Assembly: GCA_945865295.1 (NCBI GenBank)
Contig: CAMBDE010000003.1
Location: 1 to 62,210 of the forward strand
DNA length: 62,210 nt
Reading direction: 5' to 3'
Source of the DNA: Chitinophaga pinensis
GTDB taxonomy: Bacteria; Bacteroidota; Bacteroidia; Chitinophagales; Chitinophagaceae
Below the pieces are notes generated by a model. It saw only the letters and a list, made by a program, of their open reading frames with translations, was not told the DNA's origin and did no database searches. Made by a program: the position numbers and the translations under genes. Below, one piece after another: positions 33,231 through 41,883 of this stretch (positions are counted from its first letter, which is position 1; every line of letters begins with the position of its first letter).

Positions 33231-34370
33231 TTGCAAGTCCAAAATAAATATGATTATATAATAGCCGGTGCTGGATGTGCCGGCTATTCTTTGTTATACC
33301 ATTTATTAAAGGATCCTGTTTTAAGTAAAAAAAAGATCTTGGTGGTGGATGCCAATTTTAATAAAGGCAATGACCGAACATGGTGTTTTTGGGAAGACAG
33401 CGTAGGGCCCTTTGAGTCGATTGTTTGTAAAAAATGGTCCAATATAGAAGTTTTAAAAGGGGCCATGCATCGTTCATTGCCAACTACTCCTTTTGAATAC
33501 AAAATGATTCAAGGGATTGATTTTTACCAACACATTAGTGCTTTTGCAAAAGGTTTTGAAAATGTGGAATGGGTTGCATCAAAAATCTTAAGTATTGACT
33601 CCATCAACGCCAACAGCGCAAGGGTCAATTGGGAAGGGGGTGCTGCAAATGCAGACTATGTATTTTCAAGCATCAACGGGGAGCGCATCCAATCAACACT
33701 TTGGCAACATTTTAAAGGCATTATAGTGGAGTTTGATAAGCCTGTTTTTGATCAGCATATTGCAAGATTAATGGACTTTAATGTGCCTCAAATGGATGCA
33801 ACTGCTTTTATGTACCTGCTTCCTTTAACAGATAAAAAAGCCTTGGTGGAGTATACTTTATTTTCACCTTCCATTTTGGTGGAGTCAAAATACGATACGG
33901 TATTGAATATTTATATGGAGGAACATTACAAAGGACAAGGGTATCAAATTCAACATACCGAAATGGGTGCTATACCAATGACCTCTAAAAAATTAACTTC
34001 AAATAAAGCTGCTATTGTTTCTATAGGCACAATGGGGGATGCCGTCAAGGCAAGTACGGGTTATGCTTTTCAGTTTATTCAGAAACAAACGCAACAGATT
34101 GTAAGTCAATTAAAATTTAATCAAGCCTTGAATCCTGCTGTGCATCATACAAGACATCAATTTTACGATGCAGTTTTATTGTATATCCTTGAACATCAAA
34201 AAATGGCAGGCGATGAAATATTCGCACGCATATTTAAGAAAAATGATGCAGCCACTGTTTTTAAATTCTTATCCAATACATCTAATTTAATGGAGGATAT
34301 ACGGATTATGCTAAGTCTTCCAACATCTATTTTCCTGCCTGCGGCTATTAAAGTAGTATTTCGACGGTAG
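33231..34370 (+). CDS. crtY: Lycopene beta-cyclase CrtY
   Basis: A 379-residue flavoprotein cyclase with the dinucleotide-binding motif YIIAGAGCAGYSLLYHL at the N-terminus, NDRTWCFWE near 46 (typical of CrtY), and PMTSKKLTSN plus GDAVKASTGYAF in the C-terminal half. The start appears to be TTG at 33231, four bases after the crtZ stop; no ATG lies close enough. It converts lycopene to beta-carotene. Last gene of the sigma-crt operon; no terminator is visible before the tRNA 42 bases on. Confidence 0.9.
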   Translation: MQVQNKYDYIIAGAGCAGYSLLYHLLKDPVLSKKKILVVDANFNKGNDRTWCFWEDSVGPFESIVCKKWSNIEVLKGAMHRSLPTTPFEYKMIQGIDFYQHISAFAKGFENVEWVASKILSIDSINANSARVNWEGGAANADYVFSSINGERIQSTLWQHFKGIIVEFDKPVFDQHIARLMDFNVPQMDATAFMYLLPLTDKKALVEYTLFSPSILVESKYDTVLNIYMEEHYKGQGYQIQHTEMGAIPMTSKKLTSNKAAIVSIGTMGDAVKASTGYAFQFIQKQTQQIVSQLKFNQALNPAVHHTRHQFYDAVLLYILEHQKMAGDEIFARIFKKNDAATVFKFLSNTSNLMEDIRIMLSLPTSIFLPAAIKVVFRR

Positions 34371-34412
34371 AAGGTTCTCAAAATTTGCTAGAATGCACTA
34401 ATTTTATTCCAT

Positions 34413-34484
34413 GGCCTTGTCGTACAATGGTTAGTACAAGCGTTTCCGAAGCGCTAAATCCCAGTTCGATCCTGGGCTTGGCTA
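34413..34484 (+). tRNA. tRNA-Arg (anticodon CCG)
   Basis: A 72-base cloverleaf can be drawn: D-stem GTAC/GTAC with loop AATGGTTA, anticodon stem AGCGT/GCGCT with loop TTCCGAA (anticodon CCG at 34446-34448), T-stem CCCAG/CTGGG with the canonical loop TTCGATC. The acceptor arms GGCCTTG and CTTGGCT pair at five of seven positions with two adjacent T-T mismatches (5-68, 6-67) and a G.T at 1-72. Discriminator is A; CCA is not encoded (CAC follows). Decoding CGG. The mismatched acceptor makes me less sure it is functional. Confidence 0.8.
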
Positions 34485-34552
34485 CACATAAGAATTTTCT
34501 ACCTATAAATTACCAATTACAATTTCGTTGCATTTTACGTACCTTAGGTTTC

Positions 34553-35161
34553 GTGAAAAAACTGATTGCCATAGCTTGTTTTGCTGCCTTGTTATTATCA
34601 ACAAGTAGCTTGAGCTATTTTTATTGGCTTCAGGAAAAGCTACATGAGCAAGAAAGATTCGCAAGTATTGATGCTGGCAAATTCGAGCTAAACAATAAGG
34701 AAACCTTTGAATCTAAGGAGCACTCAAAAGAACATGATGATCATAGTAATAATCAGAGTGGCGATCAAATCACACTCGTAGTAAAAGATAAATCCATCTT
34801 ACCCGAAGGCTATCAGTGGGAGGAAAAGGGTCGTGAATTTAGTCATAAGGGGATGTTTTATGATATTGTTTCCATTGAGCAAACAAAGGAAGGCTGGGTG
34901 ATTAAAGCAGCATCCGATGAAGAAGAAGCAGCCATTGTAGCCAATCAACATAAAGCACAACATTTAAACACAGAGGCAGAATCTAAATCTACTTCTTCTA
35001 AAATCAAATTGAATCTAAGCCTTACTGTATATGAATGTCCTTCATTCAATACCCAAAGTTTATTCAACTATACTTTACTTAAAAAGAAGTATCCTACTTT
35101 GACTACACCTATTTTAAGTAGTTATTCAGGAGAATTTTCACATCCGCCAGAAACTGTCTAA
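34553..35161 (+). CDS. Hypothetical exported or membrane-anchored protein, His-rich segment
   Basis: I do not recognise this gene. From the GTG at 34553 it encodes 202 residues beginning VKKLIAIACFAALLLSTSS, a signal peptide or anchor. A charged, His-rich stretch (KEHSKEHDDHSNNQ, about residues 58-72) follows, then a small domain around LPEGYQWEEKGREFSH and IKAASDEEE; the C-terminus is Ser/Tyr-rich. A longer frame starting at 34385 is rejected because it would run through the tRNA gene. It lies just before a haem-type TonB receptor, and with the His cluster a role in metal or haem handling is possible but unproven. Confidence 0.6.
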   Translation: MKKLIAIACFAALLLSTSSLSYFYWLQEKLHEQERFASIDAGKFELNNKETFESKEHSKEHDDHSNNQSGDQITLVVKDKSILPEGYQWEEKGREFSHKGMFYDIVSIEQTKEGWVIKAASDEEEAAIVANQHKAQHLNTEAESKSTSSKIKLNLSLTVYECPSFNTQSLFNYTLLKKKYPTLTTPILSSYSGEFSHPPETV

Positions 35162-35175
35162 TACATAAGACAGGA

Positions 35176-35202
35176 CTATCAAATTATTTTTTCGTTTGAT
35201 AG
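35176..35202. repeat. Inverted repeat between the hypothetical gene and the TonB receptor
   Basis: CTATCAAA and TTTGATAG are perfect 8-base arms around an 11-base AT-rich spacer, 15 bases after one stop and 30 before the next start. It lacks a clear T run, so it may be an operator (for example of a metal-responsive regulator) rather than a terminator. Confidence 0.4.
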
Positions 35203-35231
35203 CAATTCATTTTCATTTTTTAAAATTCATC

Positions 35232-37454
35232 ATGCGTTTAATAGTAAGCGTACTGTTATTTTTTGGGATGAGTCTGGAACTTTTGGCGCAATCTGATACT
35301 TCAAGTAAACAATTACAAGATGTAGTCATTTACGCGAATAAGTTTCCAACACTTTCTAAAAATATCGTACAAAGGGTGGTTGCCTTAACCGACAAAGTAT
35401 TGTTGCAACAGCAAGCGAATACAGCAGATATCTTAACTGCTTCTGGTCAGGTATTTGTGCAAAAAAGTCAAGCAGGGGGCGGAAGCCCCGTTGTGAGAGG
35501 CTTTGAAGCTAGTAGGGTATTGCTAATGGTAGATGGTGTGCGTATGAACAGTGCTATTTTTAGAGCTGGGCATTTACAGAATATCATCACAGTAGACAAT
35601 ATGATATTGGATAGAGTAGAAATCATTTATGGCCCAAGTTCTACTTTATATGGCAGTGATGCATTGGGTGGTGTGGTGAATTTATTTACCAAGCAGCCAC
35701 AATTGTATAAGTCTAATATTGCATCAAAAAAATCTCCTTGGAAAACGGATGGCAATTTGGTTTATAGATATGGTAATGGGCAAAATGAACATCGCCAACA
35801 TATAGATGTCAATATCGCCAATAACAAATGGGCTTACCTCACATCATTTACCAAAAGCAGTTTTGGTGATATGCGTCAGGGGAATAAAAGATTAGCAGCT
35901 TATCCAGATTTCGGGAAAAGACTTTTTTATGTAGCACGTGAAAACAATACCGATATTGGTAAAGACAATAGTGCATCAGTGAACATTCAAAAATTAAGTG
36001 GATACAATCAAACAGATTTCTTACAAAAAGTATTGTTTAAGCCTAATGATAATTCGGAGCATCTATTGAATGTTCAAATCTCAAATTCATCTGATATTAA
36101 TAGGTATGATCGTTTAACTGAAACAAGTAAGGGCATGCCAGTGTATTCAGAATGGTATTATGGGCCACAAGTTAGAAATATGATTGGGTATAAATTGACT
36201 AAATCAAATTTGAATGGTTATTTTCAAAAATTAACTACGAATGTAAATTACCAGCATCTTGAAGAAAGCAGAATGAGTAGAAGATTTAAAGCCAATGATA
36301 AGGATTATAGATTTGAGGCGGTGGATATGTTTGGTTTTAATATGGATTTATTACACCAAGGAAAATCAAGTGAATTAAATATTGGATTAGAGTCTTATTA
36401 TAATCATGTGGGTTCAACTGCTTATAGTAATAATATTGCTTCGAATGTGCGCAGCACCATTGCTACAAGGTATAGTGATGGGCCTACCAATATGGCCAAT
36501 TATGCATTGTATGCACAGCATACTCAATTTTTGAAAGGTAATTGGGTGTTGAATACTGGCTTGCGTTTAAATAATGTGCATTTGAATGCCAATTTCAAAG
36601 ACACAGCACTCATGCATTTTCCATTCACAAATGCCAATCAAGATAATACTGCCATCACGGGTAATCTAGGCATGGCCTACAATGGCGCTGATGGTCTTAG
36701 GGTGACTTTTGGGGCAAGCAGTGGATTTAGAGCGCCGAACGTGGATGACTTAACCAAATTATTTGATACAAGAACGGGTTATGTAGTAGTGCCTAATAAG
36801 GATTTAAAACCTGAGTATACTTATAATACCGAATTGAATGTATCTAAAACAACTTCGACTTATAGCATTGGCGCTTCCTTATTTTATACTTGGTTTAGAA
36901 ATGCACTGGTGGTAGACAAGTTCAAATGGAACAATGCAAGTTCAATTCTATACCAAGGTATCATGAGTGATGTGTACGCCACTCAAAATAAAGCGAAGGC
37001 TGTTGTCTATGGATTGAACGTCAATGGATCTGCGAACTTAACACCAAATACAATCTTGGCTGCTACCTATACTTATACCAAAGGGAATTATGCCGATCGT
37101 AAACTCGATGGCTTGAATACAGCATTGCCTCTAGACCATATCCCTCCAACCTATGGTAGAATTGGATTAAAGCATGATATAAAAAAGTTTACTACCGAAT
37201 TGTTTACCGTATTCAATGGATGGAAGCGCATAGAGGACTATAACTTAAATGGAGAAGACAATGAAATTTACGCAACTAAGGATGGCATGCCTAGCTGGCA
37301 AATTTGGAATATCAATACCAGCTATCAGCCAACAAAGAAATTAAATTTCAGTTTTCAAATTGAAAATATTGCCGACTTAAATTATAGATACTTCGCAAGT
37401 GGGATTTCTGCTCTAGGAAGAAATTATGTAGTACAAGCCAGGTATAGTTTTTAA
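35232..37454 (+). CDS. TonB-dependent receptor, haem/siderophore type
   Basis: A 740-residue outer-membrane receptor. Signal peptide MRLIVSVLLFFGMSLELLAQ; plug domain with LQDVVIYANKFPT (TonB box region), GGGSPVVRGFEASRVLLMVD and RVEIIYGPSSTLYGSDALGG; barrel ending with NYVVQARYSF. The plug motif pattern is that of the haemoglobin/haem receptor group (HmuR-like) rather than of SusC, and there is no carboxypeptidase-like domain. Start at ATG 35232 gives the signal peptide; the in-frame TTG 12 codons upstream is rejected. Substrate is inferred only. It is preceded by a His-rich small protein and converges on marC with an 11-base gap. Confidence 0.87.
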   Translation: MRLIVSVLLFFGMSLELLAQSDTSSKQLQDVVIYANKFPTLSKNIVQRVVALTDKVLLQQQANTADILTASGQVFVQKSQAGGGSPVVRGFEASRVLLMVDGVRMNSAIFRAGHLQNIITVDNMILDRVEIIYGPSSTLYGSDALGGVVNLFTKQPQLYKSNIASKKSPWKTDGNLVYRYGNGQNEHRQHIDVNIANNKWAYLTSFTKSSFGDMRQGNKRLAAYPDFGKRLFYVARENNTDIGKDNSASVNIQKLSGYNQTDFLQKVLFKPNDNSEHLLNVQISNSSDINRYDRLTETSKGMPVYSEWYYGPQVRNMIGYKLTKSNLNGYFQKLTTNVNYQHLEESRMSRRFKANDKDYRFEAVDMFGFNMDLLHQGKSSELNIGLESYYNHVGSTAYSNNIASNVRSTIATRYSDGPTNMANYALYAQHTQFLKGNWVLNTGLRLNNVHLNANFKDTALMHFPFTNANQDNTAITGNLGMAYNGADGLRVTFGASSGFRAPNVDDLTKLFDTRTGYVVVPNKDLKPEYTYNTELNVSKTTSTYSIGASLFYTWFRNALVVDKFKWNNASSILYQGIMSDVYATQNKAKAVVYGLNVNGSANLTPNTILAATYTYTKGNYADRKLDGLNTALPLDHIPPTYGRIGLKHDIKKFTTELFTVFNGWKRIEDYNLNGEDNEIYATKDGMPSWQIWNINTSYQPTKKLNFSFQIENIADLNYRYFASGISALGRNYVVQARYSF

Positions 37455-37465
37455 ATTTTATCTTT

Positions 37466-38044
37466 TTAACGTATCAGTGCTCCTACATTGCTAGAGAATA
37501 TTTTAACGGCAATAGCTATAAGAATTACACCAAAAAATTTACGAACGGCTAGTAAGCCTCCAGGACCTAGTAAACGTTCAATAAAATTGAGCGATTTTAA
37601 AACTGCGTATACAATAATCAAGTTTATAAGAATACCTAGTGCTATATAAAGTTCATCATAGTTTGCTTTTAAAGACATAATCGTTGTCAGGGTTCCACTT
37701 CCGGCAATAATAGGGAAGGCAATTGGCACCACGGCACCAGACTGCGCATTTTTATCGCCTTTGAAAATTTCATGACCCAATACCATTTCAAGTCCCAATA
37801 GAAAAATTACAATAGAGCCACCCACGGCAAACGATTTTACATCCAAGCCCAATAATTGTAAAAAAGGTTTGCCTAAAAATAAAAACAGTATCATTAAGCC
37901 TCCTGATATTAGGGTCACTTTAAGTGATTGAATGGCACCCGATTTTTCTTTCATCGCAATTAATAGTGGAATAGAACCCACGATATCAATTACCGCGAAC
38001 AATGTAAAGACAATGGTAAGTAGTTCATCTATTTTGAATGCCAT
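37466..38044 (-). CDS. MarC family integral membrane protein
   Basis: A 192-residue protein with six hydrophobic segments. The N-terminal LLTIVFTLFAVIDIVGSIPLLIAM and central VPIAFPIIAGSGTLTTIM (shown as landmark, residues 95-113) are characteristic of the MarC/UPF0056 family, whose function is unknown despite the historical link to multiple antibiotic resistance. Its ATG directly follows a perfect 15-pair hairpin with a T run on the same strand, leaving no unstructured leader. Confidence 0.88.
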   Translation of the reverse strand: MAFKIDELLTIVFTLFAVIDIVGSIPLLIAMKEKSGAIQSLKVTLISGGLMILFLFLGKPFLQLLGLDVKSFAVGGSIVIFLLGLEMVLGHEIFKGDKNAQSGAVVPIAFPIIAGSGTLTTIMSLKANYDELYIALGILINLIIVYAVLKSLNFIERLLGPGGLLAVRKFFGVILIAIAVKIFSSNVGALIR

Positions 38045-38079
38045 AAAAAAAGCTTTGTATGAAGATACAAAGCTTTTTT
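38045..38079 (-). terminator. Perfect hairpin with T run, abutting the marC start
   Basis: AAAAAAGCTTTGTAT, loop of four, ATACAAAGCTTTTTT: 15 perfect pairs. On the minus strand it lies 61 bases after the btuB-type gene stop and its T run runs straight into the marC ATG. It should end btuB transcription; how marC is expressed is then unclear. Confidence 0.8.
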
Positions 38080-38140
38080 AGATTTACTAACCCATTAAAA
38101 TGATCAAGATGACAATTGTTATATTGTTAATAGCAAAATT

Positions 38141-40093
38141 TTAATTAAAACGTATCCCAAATTGAACCATTCTACCAATGGCATTGTACCCATTAACTTC
38201 ACTAAAATTGTCATTTAATAGGTTTTGTCCATTTGCAAACAAGACCAAGCGTTTATTCCACTTATATTGAAGATGCGCATTCAGTAGTGTATAATAACTC
38301 AAAGTCACATCTGGACTTGCATAGCCGCCAACATCCTTTCTTTCACTAATAAATCTTCCAGTAAGGCTAGCGTCCAATTTTGCATTGATTGTATAATGCC
38401 ACTGCAGGTTCAAGCTATGTTTAGGACGTTTTAATAAATAGTTGTAAGTAATGGTATCCGTTGTGGTGATTCTATTTTGATTCGTTTCTTGCCCATTCAT
38501 CAAAGTATAGTTCATTGAAAAAACATGCTGCTCTGTGATTGGATGTTGAATTTCTATTTCTAAACCATTGACTTTTTGTTGGATAAAATTGAAAAAATTA
38601 TAGTCTATGTAATTATAGTCAATGCCATTTTTAATATTTCTATTGTAGTAAACTGCTCTTGCAAATACTTGTCCTTTTCTAAATGAAATCCCCAACTCTG
38701 TATTGAAAGAGGTTTCTGCTTTTAAAGCATCATTATAGCCCAGTTGATAAAGTGATGGCGCTTTAAATCCCGTCGACACGCTCGCTATCAATCTTATTTG
38801 ATTACTTAATACATAAGAAGGATTTATTGTAAATGTTTGGTTATTGCCAAAACGATTGTGGTTATTGTATCTAGCGCCTAATTCGAGTAACCATTTTTTT
38901 GCATCGTCATTAATCAAGACAGAGGTATATAATGCATTCTGAAATTGAAAAGTATCTTTAAAAGCATCATTATAAGGGCCATATTGGCTAATGGATGCAT
39001 AGGTTTGATCATATGATCCGTATCTAAAATCCGTTCCAATAATCCATTGTATATTTTTTTGAATGGGAGTCGATAAAAAAGCATCTGCAAAATGTGTTGT
39101 ACCTGCATACTGATTGTTTTCATAGATCAAGTAAGTCTTATCTGCACTGTCATTTAAATAAGTCCTGTCTTGTGTGGTGTATTGATATTGTAATTGAAAA
39201 CTTGTTTTTGCTTTTTTATATTTTAACACTAGGCCACTCATGGTGGTAGCGTTTTTAAATTCATTGTCTCTATCATCCATAAATCCGCCATAATCTATGG
39301 CAGATCTATAGGCCGTTTTTCTGCTTGATAATTGAACATCCCAAAGTGAATCAATTTGGTATTTCGCTTTTACAAAAAAGCTATTGTTTTGATATCCATC
39401 CTTGTCAAAATTTCCTTTGTTGGTAATATCCTTTGCAGAAGAAAATCCGTCTGCATTTTGATTTTCAAATCCAATGGTATAGTTCAATTTATTGATGCTG
39501 CTATTAAACTGTAAGTTGCCTTGCTTGGTACCATAACTACCATAGCTCAATGCGCCAGTCACAAATGGTGCGCCTTTTGATTTTGTTATAATATTAATTA
39601 CACCACCAATCGCGTCCGATCCGTAGAGTGTGCTCTGTGCACCTTTTAGTATTTCAATGCGCTCTACTTGATTGAGTGGCACTAAGTTTAAATCAAATTC
39701 ATTGCTAATCATAGATGGGTCACCTACGGGCGCGCCATCTAATAAAATCAATGTTCTTCCAGAAGCCGCACCGCGCATGTAAATACTAGGAACGGTTCCT
39801 AAATTACTCAAAGCGCCTGGCAAGCTTAATCCAGCTTGTTCATTCAATACTTGTGCAATGGTTCTGCCAGCATTTTGTTGAATTTGAGCAGCTGTAATCA
39901 CGGTGATGACTTTGCTTGTGCCATTTTGTTTCTGCTCAATTTTATTGGCAGTGACAATCACATCCTCCAACTGAGAGGCGTTAGAACTTTTTTGAAGACT
40001 GTCTTTTTGTTGCCCAAAGACGAGGCTTGTGGTGGCGATAAGGCACACCGAGAGCGTGATGATTTTTTGGCTCATTGTTTTGTTTTTTTTCAT
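38141..40093 (-). CDS. btuB: BtuB-type TonB-dependent receptor (cobalamin uptake)
   Basis: A 650-residue outer-membrane receptor: signal peptide within the first 28 residues (ending LVFGQQ), TonB-box region LEDVIVTANK, plug motifs AGLSLPGALSNLG, SIYMRGAASGRTLILLDGAP and RIEILKGAQSTLYGSDAIGG, and a barrel ending GRMVQFGIRFN. Size and plug fit BtuB; the cobalamin riboswitch upstream on the same strand is the strongest evidence for the substrate. Start could be 40093 or 40075; both keep the signal peptide. No BtuFCD genes follow. Vitamin B12 import would feed the CarH-like regulator at 28.7 kb. Confidence 0.9.
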   Translation of the reverse strand: MKKNKTMSQKIITLSVCLIATTSLVFGQQKDSLQKSSNASQLEDVIVTANKIEQKQNGTSKVITVITAAQIQQNAGRTIAQVLNEQAGLSLPGALSNLGTVPSIYMRGAASGRTLILLDGAPVGDPSMISNEFDLNLVPLNQVERIEILKGAQSTLYGSDAIGGVINIITKSKGAPFVTGALSYGSYGTKQGNLQFNSSINKLNYTIGFENQNADGFSSAKDITNKGNFDKDGYQNNSFFVKAKYQIDSLWDVQLSSRKTAYRSAIDYGGFMDDRDNEFKNATTMSGLVLKYKKAKTSFQLQYQYTTQDRTYLNDSADKTYLIYENNQYAGTTHFADAFLSTPIQKNIQWIIGTDFRYGSYDQTYASISQYGPYNDAFKDTFQFQNALYTSVLINDDAKKWLLELGARYNNHNRFGNNQTFTINPSYVLSNQIRLIASVSTGFKAPSLYQLGYNDALKAETSFNTELGISFRKGQVFARAVYYNRNIKNGIDYNYIDYNFFNFIQQKVNGLEIEIQHPITEQHVFSMNYTLMNGQETNQNRITTTDTITYNYLLKRPKHSLNLQWHYTINAKLDASLTGRFISERKDVGGYASPDVTLSYYTLLNAHLQYKWNKRLVLFANGQNLLNDNFSEVNGYNAIGRMVQFGIRFN

Positions 40094-40217
40094 TTTACTG
40101 AGTGAACAATGAGCTTCCTGGAATAAGAGAACCATAATTGATTAAGTAGGGTGATCGTATACCCCTGCGCTTAATTTTTTACAATCCTTGCTTTTTACCC
40201 GAAAGCTGTTGATTTCT

Positions 40218-40366
40218 TTTAATCAGGCAGGTCTTCTGGCTCGTTCTTCTCAAAGTCATCCTTCCCAAATTGCTTCAGTGGATTTGACTTGATGCTTGCG
40301 CATCGAACTTACAGCTACGGGAATAGCTCCTGGTTTAAACAGGATTCCCTTTTAATCATTTACATG
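40218..40366 (-). promoter_or_regulatory. Cobalamin riboswitch
   Basis: Reading the minus strand: AAAAGGGAATCC and GGAGCTATTCCCGTAGCTGTAA in the conserved core, then a variable stem (GATGCGCAAGCATC), and the B12 box GAGCCAGAAGACCTGCCTG (40224-40242). This is the classical AdoCbl-riboswitch order. About 125 bases separate it from the btuB start; a hairpin at 40142-40173 (TTAAG...CTTAA with GGGT/ACCC) may belong to the expression platform. High B12 should shut btuB off. The rest of the gene-free stretch 40094-40489 shows nothing else I recognise. Confidence 0.9.
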
Positions 40367-40489
40367 AACCTAATCAAGCACAAACTTATTCTCTTTTAAA
40401 TCAGTAGTTGTATTTAATTATCAACCCATTGTTGAAAACTCCCAATAAGTCGATATATTTATCTTTAAGAAAAGTGTAAAGTATTTTTT

Positions 40490-41821
40490 ATGAGTACAAA
40501 AGCAAAACAAAGCATCAATTTTTTTAGCTTAACCATGATTGTGGTCAGCTTAGTGATTGGGATGGGCATCTTCAAAACCCCAGCCACCATTGCTGCAAAG
40601 TCTGGTATACCACTCATTTTTTTTAGTGCTTGGATTATTGGGGGTATCATTGCTTTATTTGGTGCGTTAACTTATGCAGAAATTGGACAAAGATTGCCTG
40701 TGATGGGCGGATACTATAAAGTGTTTGCACATTGTTACCATCCAGGTGTTGGATTTACAATTAATGTATTGATCTTAATTAGTAATGCAGCTTCTTTAGC
40801 AGTTGTTGCCTTGATTGGTGCAGATTATGTAAGTGATTTATTGTTTGGGAGGCCATCTGGCACTTTATTTAATATTGGTGTGGCGTCCTTTTCGGTCGGG
40901 CTATTTTATATTGTTAATTTATTAGGATTAAAAACAAGCAGCAGGACACAGAATGTGTTGATGGTTGTAAAAATCAGTTTGATTTTATTGCTTATTACAT
41001 CCTTATTCAAAGGCGTGAGTGTGGCACCGCATGGTTTCAATGAAGGAAAAGTGTATGTATATGATGGCACCAATGGCTTGCTACTTTTACTAGTGAGTTT
41101 AGTATCAGTATTTTTTACTTATGGAGGCTATCAACAAACTATCAATTTTGGCGGTGAAGTCAGTTCTGCTAAAACAATGCAAAGAGGGATTGTTATTGGT
41201 ATTTTAGTAGTTTTATTTTTATACTTAGCTATCAACTATACTTATGTAAAAGTGATTGGTTTTGATAATATTAAAAATGCCAATGCCATTGGCTCACTTT
41301 TATTTGAAGCATGGTTTGGGAAGCTCGGTGCCAAAGTATTTGATTTTGCAATGGTCTTAAGTGTGCTGGCTTATGTGAATGTTATTTTAATGAGCAATCC
41401 AAGGGTGATGTTTGCGATGAGCGAGGATAAAGTATTGCCTGCGGTTTTTCAAAAAAAGCATGCTACAACAGATGCCTTAGTACCTGGTCTTACAGTTTTT
41501 GCGATCACTACTATTTTGATTACTTTTTTTGGGAAAGGGGTAGACGATGTATTGAGTTTTAGTATCTTCTTGGATTGCTTGGGAATGAGTACCTCGGCAG
41601 CCACACTATTTATATTAAGACGCAAAGGTCAGGGAGATGCCTCTGTTACTGGAGGATTAAAGCGTTGGACACCTATTTTTGCATCCATTTTTGTATTGGC
41701 TTATGCTTTTGTAGCAGTCGCAGTGGTCATTGATAAACCTTATGCTGCAATAACAGCTGTCATCTTGGTGGCGATTGTTTTGGTATTGTACCGCCTATTT
41801 TACTATAAAAAAGGGGTATAA
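40490..41821 (+). CDS. Amino acid permease (APC superfamily)
   Basis: A 443-residue inner-membrane transporter with about 12 hydrophobic segments. The first carries the unwound-helix motif VIGMGIFKTPATIA (GxG near residue 25), followed by GGIIALFGALTYAEIGQRLP, typical of the LAT/APC family. LPVMGGYYKVFAH fits the consensus after TM2. Substrate cannot be read from sequence; neutral amino acids are a reasonable guess. It is transcribed away from the riboswitch-controlled receptor, without a recognisable operon partner. Confidence 0.85.
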   Translation: MSTKAKQSINFFSLTMIVVSLVIGMGIFKTPATIAAKSGIPLIFFSAWIIGGIIALFGALTYAEIGQRLPVMGGYYKVFAHCYHPGVGFTINVLILISNAASLAVVALIGADYVSDLLFGRPSGTLFNIGVASFSVGLFYIVNLLGLKTSSRTQNVLMVVKISLILLLITSLFKGVSVAPHGFNEGKVYVYDGTNGLLLLLVSLVSVFFTYGGYQQTINFGGEVSSAKTMQRGIVIGILVVLFLYLAINYTYVKVIGFDNIKNANAIGSLLFEAWFGKLGAKVFDFAMVLSVLAYVNVILMSNPRVMFAMSEDKVLPAVFQKKHATTDALVPGLTVFAITTILITFFGKGVDDVLSFSIFLDCLGMSTSAATLFILRRKGQGDASVTGGLKRWTPIFASIFVLAYAFVAVAVVIDKPYAAITAVILVAIVLVLYRLFYYKKGV

Positions 41822-41848
41822 GCGCCGTTCAGCCAATTAGAAGTCCGT

Positions 41849-41867
41849 TTGTCTAAAAATTAGACAA
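41849..41867. promoter_or_regulatory. Palindromic operator upstream of the TolC/HlyD genes
   Basis: TTGTCTAA-AAA-TTAGACAA is a perfect 19-bp palindrome with 8-bp arms. It ends 16 bases before the -7 box at 41884, that is over the -33 region, the usual place for a TetR-type repressor of an efflux operon. No such regulator gene is adjacent. Lack of a T run argues against a terminator of the permease gene. Confidence 0.55.
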
Positions 41868-41883
41868 TGCTTTCTGTTTGCAT

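Noticed and set aside
34385..34552. N-terminal extension of the hypothetical protein before 34553
   Set aside because: The extension runs through the tRNA-Arg gene, and a signal-peptide-like start exists at GTG 34553.
40142..40173. Hairpin between the cobalamin riboswitch and btuB, considered as an intrinsic terminator
   Set aside because: On the btuB strand it is not followed by a T run; the T run is on the other strand. At most it is part of the expression platform.
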